Below, one piece after another: positions 6,382 through 10,616 of a stretch of DNA of 10,616 bases. The translations under genes were made by a program, and so were the position numbers. This DNA comes from F1-120-MAGs023 sp038228615 (GTDB lineage Bacteria > Actinomycetota > Acidimicrobiia > IMCC26256 > PALSA-610). Under the pieces are notes generated by a model that was not told the DNA's origin, ran no database searches, and was given only the letters and a program-made list of their open reading frames with translations. How positions within the stretch are numbered: the stretch's first letter is position 1; every line of letters starts with the position of its first letter. The stretch is from NCBI GenBank assembly GCA_038228615.1, contig JBBRPC010000120.1:1-10616 (forward strand). The letters run 5' to 3'.

Positions 6382-7251
6382 GTGGCAACGCCGAGTCAGT
6401 GGGTGCAAGGTGCTCGACCACGGACCCTCGGGGCTGCTGTTGCGCCCGTTGTCGTGGGCACTGCCGCAGCAACGTTTGGCGAATTCATCCACGGTTGGCG
6501 ATTCCTCGGTGCGTTGGTTGTGTCGCTCTCGTTGCAAGTCGGCGTGAACTATGCGAACGACTACTCCGACGGTGTGCGCGGCACCGACGCCAATCGGCGC
6601 GGTCCGTTGCGTCTGACAGCGAGTGGCGTTGCGAAGCCATCGGCAGTCAAACGAGCCGCAACGATCGCGTTTGCGGTCGCGGGGGTTGCAGGCCTGTGGT
6701 TGTCGCTCGCGGTCGACTGGCGTTTGCTCATGCTGGGAGCGCTCTGCATCGCTGCTGCGGTGCTGTATACCGGAGGACCGAAGCCGCTGGGCTACCTCGG
6801 ACTCGGCGAACTTATGGTGTTGCTGTGTTTTGGGTTCGCGGCGACTGCCGGCTCGGCATACGTGCAATCACGTCATGTCAACGGGACCGTCTGGGCAGCA
6901 TGCCTCGTTGTCGGACTACCTGCTGTTGCGATCCTGTTGTGTAACAACGTGCGCGATATCCCAACTGATCGTGTCGCGGGAAAAAAGACGCTGGCAGTTC
7001 GGCTCGGCGACCGGCGCGCTCGGATGCTCTATGTCGCATCGATTGGTGGCGCGTTGCTCGCCGACATTGCGATCGGCACGCGGTACCCGATGGCATTCGT
7101 TGCACTTGTCGGCGTGCTGTTCGTGGTGACACCGCTTCGGTTGATGCTGACCGCGACGGATCCGCCATCACTCGTGCGCGCGCTCGTAGGAACCGCCACG
7201 TTTCAGATCGTCTCTTCGCTATTCCTCGCGGCGGCGCTATGGGTGTCGTGA
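6382..7251 (+). CDS. menA: MenA, 1,4-dihydroxy-2-naphthoate polyprenyltransferase
   Basis: The 289-residue product is a UbiA-superfamily integral membrane prenyltransferase with about eight hydrophobic helices. MenA joins a polyprenyl diphosphate to DHNA with loss of CO2, giving demethylmenaquinone. The two Mg-diphosphate motifs are present: NDYSDGVRGTD (about residues 59-69) in the first cytoplasmic loop and RDIPTDRVAGKKTLAVRLG (Asp192, Asp196) in the second. The N-terminus QWVQGARPRTLGAAVAPVVVGT is characteristic of MenA. I chose GTG 6382 because the conserved region begins seven codons later and a purine-rich stretch (GAGGGAAGAGAG) lies upstream. ATG 6304 is in frame but adds a non-conserved tail and would overlap the inverted-repeat region. 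The last 49 bp overlap the 3' end of the convergent menH-like gene. Confidence 0.9.
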   Translation: MATPSQWVQGARPRTLGAAVAPVVVGTAAATFGEFIHGWRFLGALVVSLSLQVGVNYANDYSDGVRGTDANRRGPLRLTASGVAKPSAVKRAATIAFAVAGVAGLWLSLAVDWRLLMLGALCIAAAVLYTGGPKPLGYLGLGELMVLLCFGFAATAGSAYVQSRHVNGTVWAACLVVGLPAVAILLCNNVRDIPTDRVAGKKTLAVRLGDRRARMLYVASIGGALLADIAIGTRYPMAFVALVGVLFVVTPLRLMLTATDPPSLVRALVGTATFQIVSSLFLAAALWVS

Positions 7252-7922
7252 AGAATTGCTGCAAGTTCGTCAGGTCGTTCGAGCGGTATCGAATGACCAC
7301 AATCGACCGTCACAAGTACGGAATCCGCGATTGCAGCGTGTATTGCCTTTCCGATGGCGGTGAACTTCGAGTCGAGCGAACCAGTCACGATCGTCACCGG
7401 CATGGTGAGCTCGCGAAGGTTGTCCCACAGCGAGGGCATCGCGCCAGTTCCAAGAATGCGCAAGTCGCGCGAGAGGCGCGACGCGCTGAGCGATCGACGT
7501 TCTTGCGTCCCGGCCTCGTGAGCTGGAACGCCGGCGAACATCGGTTGGGCGATCCAACGGTCAAGGAAAATTTCGGCTCCGTCGGCCAGTGCCGATTGGG
7601 CCAATGCATCGTCGGACTCGATGCGATGTTGGCGTTCGATCTCGTTTGCCAGACCAGCCGTCGCACTCACCAACACGAGGTGGTGTACGACGTGTGGGTG
7701 AGCGATCGCAACCTGCAACGCCAATCGTCCGCCCATCGAATATCCGCACCACAATCCTGGGCCGCCGATGTCGGCCAGGGCGTCGGCAGTTGCGGCAAAC
7801 GACGCGACCTGCGGAATCTCGAGGGCTCGTGGGGCAGCGATTGCGGGATGCTGGCGGCGCAAGCTCGCGATGACGTCATCCCAGCTCGCGACAGTTTGGG
7901 CAAAACCTGGTACCAACAGCAT
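7203..7922 (-). CDS. menH: MenH-like alpha/beta hydrolase (probable SHCHC synthase)
   Basis: The 239-residue product is an alpha/beta hydrolase of the MenH type. MenH removes pyruvate from the MenD product SEPHCHC to give SHCHC. The oxyanion region VPGFAQT at the N-terminus, the nucleophile elbow GYSMGGRLALQ (Ser62), Asp184 in TGSLDSKF and His210 in CGHSIPLERP complete the Ser-Asp-His triad; GYSMGGR is typical of MenH. The family has many look-alikes, so the role is inferred mainly from its place between menA and menD. ATG 7922 is used; GTG 7928 is equally possible and neither has a good ribosome-binding site. It starts 23 bp from the divergent menD ATG, so the two promoters must lie in or against each other's coding sequence. 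Its 3' end runs 49 bp into menA. Confidence 0.78.
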   Translation of the reverse strand: MLLVPGFAQTVASWDDVIASLRRQHPAIAAPRALEIPQVASFAATADALADIGGPGLWCGYSMGGRLALQVAIAHPHVVHHLVLVSATAGLANEIERQHRIESDDALAQSALADGAEIFLDRWIAQPMFAGVPAHEAGTQERRSLSASRLSRDLRILGTGAMPSLWDNLRELTMPVTIVTGSLDSKFTAIGKAIHAAIADSVLVTVDCGHSIPLERPDELAAILHDTHSAAARNSEETI

Positions 7923-7945
7923 CTGCACAGGTTGATGGTGCCACG

Positions 7946-8710
7946 ATGAGCAGCGCGAACGCGAACACAGCCGATTTGAACGCAACTTTTTGTGCCACAG
8001 TCGTCGACGAATGGGTTCGGCAAGGGGTCAGCCATGCCGTCGTCGCTCCAGGGTCGAGATCCGCGCCGATGGCGTTGGCGTTACTCCATCACCCTTCAGT
8101 GCACGTCGATGTCGTCGTCGACGAGCGAGGCGCTGCTTTTCGGGCACTCGGCCTCGGGCGGGTGCTCGACTGCCCCGCGGTGTTGTTGTGCACCTCAGGT
8201 ACAGCAGCGGCGCACCTCTTCCCGGCGATCATCGAAGCGTCACACAGCCGCATCCCCATGATTGTCTGCACCGCGGATCGTCCACCCGAATTGCATGAAA
8301 CGGGCGCAGGTCAAACCATCGATCAGCAGCATCTGTACGGACGTGTCGTGCGCTGGTTCTGTAGCCCTGGCCCGCCCGATACCGAACGCCCGGAGTTTTG
8401 GCGCTCGATCGCCGCGCGTTGTGTCACCGAAAGCCGGGGCATGGGAACGCACGCCCCCGGGCCTGTGCATTGCAACGTTGCGTTTCGGGAGCCGTTAGTC
8501 GGCACCGGACGTGCGCTCGGCCGACAGGGTCCGCTGACAGTCGCGGTTGCGGGACAGCCTGCTCCCGTCAGTATCGATGCGGTTGCCGAGGTGGTGAGCG
8601 CTGTTGCCCGAGGCGTGATTGTCGCCGGCTGGGGCTGCGGCGTGTCCTACGAAACGCTCGAAGCACTGTCGCTCGCTACCGGTTGGCCACTGATGGCCCA
8701 CGCCATCTAG
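7946..8710 (+). CDS. menD: MenD N-terminal part (Pyr domain and start of the central domain)
   Basis: The 254-residue open frame begins at ATG 7946 and ends at the premature TAG. It contains the whole ThDP pyrimidine-binding domain: APGSRSAPMALAL (about residues 34-46), the catalytic Glu60 in VVDERGAAFRALGLG, LLCTSGTAAAHLFPAIIEA, TADRPPELHETGAGQTIDQ, and then the beginning of the central domain. On its own it lacks the diphosphate-binding domain and could not be an active synthase. Residue 252 is His (ADAIS would be the usual type of sequence; here it reads AHAI-stop), so there may be more than one change next to the stop. No strong ribosome-binding site precedes the ATG. Confidence 0.8.
   Translation: MSSANANTADLNATFCATVVDEWVRQGVSHAVVAPGSRSAPMALALLHHPSVHVDVVVDERGAAFRALGLGRVLDCPAVLLCTSGTAAAHLFPAIIEASHSRIPMIVCTADRPPELHETGAGQTIDQQHLYGRVVRWFCSPGPPDTERPEFWRSIAARCVTESRGMGTHAPGPVHCNVAFREPLVGTGRALGRQGPLTVAVAGQPAPVSIDAVAEVVSAVARGVIVAGWGCGVSYETLEALSLATGWPLMAHAI
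8708..8710 (+). other. Premature in-frame TAG in menD
   Basis: ATC-TAG-AAT interrupts menD between PLMAHAI and NVRSGGCAVSTYEA. TAG ends five other reading frames in this window (HDOD, aldolase, unknown small gene, the menD 3' end, menF), so TAG is a normal stop codon here and not a reassigned sense codon. Confidence 0.85.
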
Positions 8711-8857
8711 AATGTACGCAGCGGAGGTTGCGCGGTTTCGACCTATGAAGCGATAGTCCGCGATCCCGACGCGGCCGTCGCGTATCGTCCAGATGCACTG
8801 ATTCGCTTTGGCGCACCACTCACCTCGAAGATCACAACACAATGGCTCGACAACTCG

Positions 8858-9673
8858 GTGCGCCAAATTGTCGTCGATTCGCACAATGCGTGGCTTGATC
8901 CTTTGCGCGCTGCAGCGATTCGGGTCGTGGGCCCCGATGAAGCGATAGCGCTCGCGCTTGTCGCGACGCTTGGAGCTGCACCGAACAACCCGTGGTCGAC
9001 AACGTGGCGGTTGGCCGACGAACGCGCGCGCACTGAGATCAACAAGGTGATCGACAGTCGTGACGATCTCAACGGCGCGCTGGTCGCTCGGGATCTTTTT
9101 GCGTCGATTCCGACTGGGGCGCACCTACTGGTCGCATCCAGTATGGCGGTGCGCGATCTGGAATGGTGTGCTGAGGTGCGTCGCGACGTGCGAGTGCATG
9201 CGAATCGTGGTGCGAACGGTATCGACGGGCTGATCGCGACAGCGGTCGGCATCGCGCAGGGCTCGGGAGCGCCCACGTACGTGCTGCTTGGTGATCTTGC
9301 CTTTCTTCACGACGTGGGTTCTTTATTGGGCATCGCAGAACTCTCGATCGACCTGACGATAGTGGTCGTCGACAATCGTGGCGGAGGGATCTTTTCGTTT
9401 CTCCCTCAGGCTGATCACTGCGATCGCGACGAATTTGAAACGTTGTTTGGTACACCTCAAAGCGTCGACTTGGTCGCGGTTGCCGAGGGGTTCGGGCTGA
9501 ACGCGCATCGAGTCGCGACACCACAGGCGTTCCGCGATGCGCTTGGGACCGTCGAAGGCGTGGGTGTGTTGATCGCGACGACGATCGATCGATCAGAAGA
9601 AGTCGTGCGGCACCGTGCGATGTGGGAATCGGTGCGCCGTTGCAATTTGGCGACGCTGTTTGGCGACCACTAG
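8858..9673 (+). CDS. menD: MenD C-terminal part (diphosphate-binding domain)
   Basis: MenD homology resumes at 8711 (NVRSGGCAVSTYEAIVRD), but the first possible initiation codon in frame is GTG 8858, with no ribosome-binding site, so independent translation is doubtful. The 271 residues from there hold the C-terminal ThDP-binding domain: HANRGANGIDGLIATAVGIA, the Mg/diphosphate motif beginning GDLAFLHDVGSLL (Asp450 of the full frame) and NRGGGIFSFLPQ (from about residue 477), all well conserved. This conservation argues for a recent mutation or a sequence error rather than an old pseudogene. The TAG stop shares the palindrome CTAG with the stop codon of the convergent menF. Confidence 0.75.
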   Translation: MRQIVVDSHNAWLDPLRAAAIRVVGPDEAIALALVATLGAAPNNPWSTTWRLADERARTEINKVIDSRDDLNGALVARDLFASIPTGAHLLVASSMAVRDLEWCAEVRRDVRVHANRGANGIDGLIATAVGIAQGSGAPTYVLLGDLAFLHDVGSLLGIAELSIDLTIVVVDNRGGGIFSFLPQADHCDRDEFETLFGTPQSVDLVAVAEGFGLNAHRVATPQAFRDALGTVEGVGVLIATTIDRSEEVVRHRAMWESVRRCNLATLFGDH

Positions 9674-10616
9674 GGCCGCACGAGCGCGCGCAACATCGGT
9701 TCGAGTTTTGCTTGTGTTTCTGCCCATTCAAGATCGGGATCGGAGCCGTCGACGATCCCGGCTCCTGCGAGAAGTCGCGCCGTGTTGCCTGTGACCTCAG
9801 CGCAACGCAACGCGACCGCGAATTCGCCATCGCCATCGGCGTCAACCCAACCGACGGGTCCGCCGTAACAACCGCGTTCGAATGGTTCGAGGGCATCGAT
9901 AGCCTGGAGCGCTGCCGAGGTCGGTGTACCGCCAATCGCCGGGGTGGGATGCAACGCCAGCGCGAGATCGAGTGCAGTCGCGTCTGCTCCCGATCGCAAT
10001 GTCGCTCGGATTTCGGTAGTGAGATGCGTGACAGTCGCCAGTAAGACGGGCCGGGGTTCGCTGACCGTGATCGATTCGCACTGGTGCTGTAATGCAGCGA
10101 CGACCGCTTCGACGACGTAGCGATGTTCGGCGTTGTCTTTCATCGATGCCCGCAATGCTGCGATCACTGCGTCGTCGGCAGCGATCGATGCTTGGCGAGC
10201 GACAGTGCCTGCCATCGGCGACGATTGCACCGAATCGTCGCTGCGACGAACCAGCAGTTCCGGGCTCGCGCCGACGAAGCCTCCGTATGCGTAGACGAAA
10301 CAGCCTGGCTGCGTACGTCGCAAGGTGGCAAGGATTTCGGGCACACAGAATGGATGATCGGCGGTGACACGAACTTCACGAGCGAGTACCACCTTCTGCA
10401 AGATGTTGTCGTCGATGAGTGCGAGTGCGCTCGCTACCGCAGAGTCCCACGTCGCGAGATCCTGGAGTGCTTCCACTGAGAAGCGGCGAGGCGTTTGGGC
10501 GAGCTTGGGATGGGGCCCAGGGAGGGCGCCGGCGATCTCTGTGACATAGGTCCGGCCCCGAATCGATCGCACCACCCGAGCGGGAATTGCCAGGATCGAG
10601 CTATCTGTCTCGACGA
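9670..10616 (-). CDS. menF: MenF-type isochorismate synthase, 5' end outside the window
   Basis: This chorismate-binding enzyme converts chorismate to isochorismate, the first committed step to menaquinone. About 314 C-terminal residues are visible. Family segments in order: LQKVVLAREV (with the Lys that acts as general base in MenF), GCFVYAYGGFVGASPELLVRR, SSPMAGTVARQ, SMKDNAEHRYVVEAVVAAL, ALHPTPAIGGTPTSAALQ, ERGCYGGPVGWVDADGDGEFAVALR (metal-binding Glu) and LLAGAGIVDGSDPDLEWAETQAKL. GTG codons at 10575 and 10578 are in frame, but the reading frame runs open to the window edge through IPARVVRSI, so the start is probably to the right. Salicylate- or anthranilate-type relatives share the fold; the neighbouring menD and menH-like genes favour isochorismate synthase for menaquinone. 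Confidence 0.87.
   Translation of the reverse strand, partial: VETDSSILAIPARVVRSIRGRTYVTEIAGALPGPHPKLAQTPRRFSVEALQDLATWDSAVASALALIDDNILQKVVLAREVRVTADHPFCVPEILATLRRTQPGCFVYAYGGFVGASPELLVRRSDDSVQSSPMAGTVARQASIAADDAVIAALRASMKDNAEHRYVVEAVVAALQHQCESITVSEPRPVLLATVTHLTTEIRATLRSGADATALDLALALHPTPAIGGTPTSAALQAIDALEPFERGCYGGPVGWVDADGDGEFAVALRCAEVTGNTARLLAGAGIVDGSDPDLEWAETQAKLEPMLRALVRP

Larger units (their letters stand above)
7946..9673 (+). pseudogene. menD: menD interrupted by one in-frame TAG (codon 255)
   Basis: Read through the TAG at 8708-8710, this frame encodes about 575 residues, the normal length of MenD, the ThDP-dependent enzyme that adds a succinyl semialdehyde unit from 2-oxoglutarate to isochorismate. 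Both sides of the TAG are in the same frame, homology resumes at the next codon, and the flanking residues match the conserved segment where MenD normally reads roughly 'GWP..ad..S..R.gg'. The expected residue at the stop is Ser, so a single change from TCG to TAG would explain it. The break lies in the central domain, not at a domain boundary. It may be a real nonsense mutation, a sequencing or assembly error, or (less likely) a readthrough site. Confidence 0.8.

Noticed and set aside
8708..8710. TAG reassigned as a sense codon
   Set aside because: Five genes in the window terminate naturally with TAG at the expected C-terminus.
9582..9596. CGATCGATCGATC run as a microsatellite or origin element
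   Set aside because: Only about three units, lying in conserved menD coding sequence and explained by the general CGATCG richness.
9652..9669. Direct repeat TTTGGCGAC (two copies near 9652 and 9660) as an attachment or insertion footprint
   Set aside because: Short repeat inside the normal MenD C-terminal coding sequence, with no mobile-element genes nearby.
7946..9673. menD as two separate genes for split subunits
   Set aside because: The break is in the middle of the central domain, the second half has no start codon for about 150 nt of clear homology, and no ribosome-binding site is present.
9069..9935. 288-codon minus-strand frame across the menD 3' end and the menF 3' end
   Set aside because: Arg/Ser/Pro-rich composition with no motifs, opposite two strongly supported genes.

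Overview
The window looks like part of a compact, moderately high-GC actinobacterial chromosome. I lean towards Acidimicrobiia-type organisms from gene content and protein style, but this is an inference made without a database search. There are eleven genes, no mobile elements, no CRISPR array and no convincing RNA genes.

Layout: (1) 2-679 (+), the 3' part of an HDOD-domain signalling gene that enters from the left edge. (2) 680-2137 (-), an amidase-signature hydrolase with two strong in-frame start sites. (3) 2256-2804 (+), a DUF218/YdcF-like membrane-anchored protein. (4) 2834-4653 (-), a two-gene translationally coupled unit: a cytoplasmic class A beta-lactamase-fold serine hydrolase followed by a PLP-dependent D-threonine-aldolase-type enzyme. 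(5) 4680-5063 (+), a small protein of unknown family. (6) 5065 to the right edge, five genes of the classical (isochorismate/o-succinylbenzoate) menaquinone pathway: menE (-), menA (+), a menH-like hydrolase (-), menD (+) and menF (-, cut by the right edge). MenF makes isochorismate, MenD and MenH make SHCHC, MenE activates o-succinylbenzoate, and MenA prenylates DHNA. menB and menC are not in the window.

Three points stand out. menD carries an in-frame TAG at codon 255 in an otherwise full-length, well-conserved reading frame. The strand switches between nearly every pair of neighbours (nine switches in ten junctions), with convergent genes abutting or overlapping at their stop codons, so this menaquinone locus is not an operon. 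The menE-menA divergent promoter region holds two related inverted repeats spaced about three helical turns apart, a good candidate operator. I found no clearly new multi-gene system. The closest to one is the coupled serine hydrolase / D-amino-acid lyase pair.
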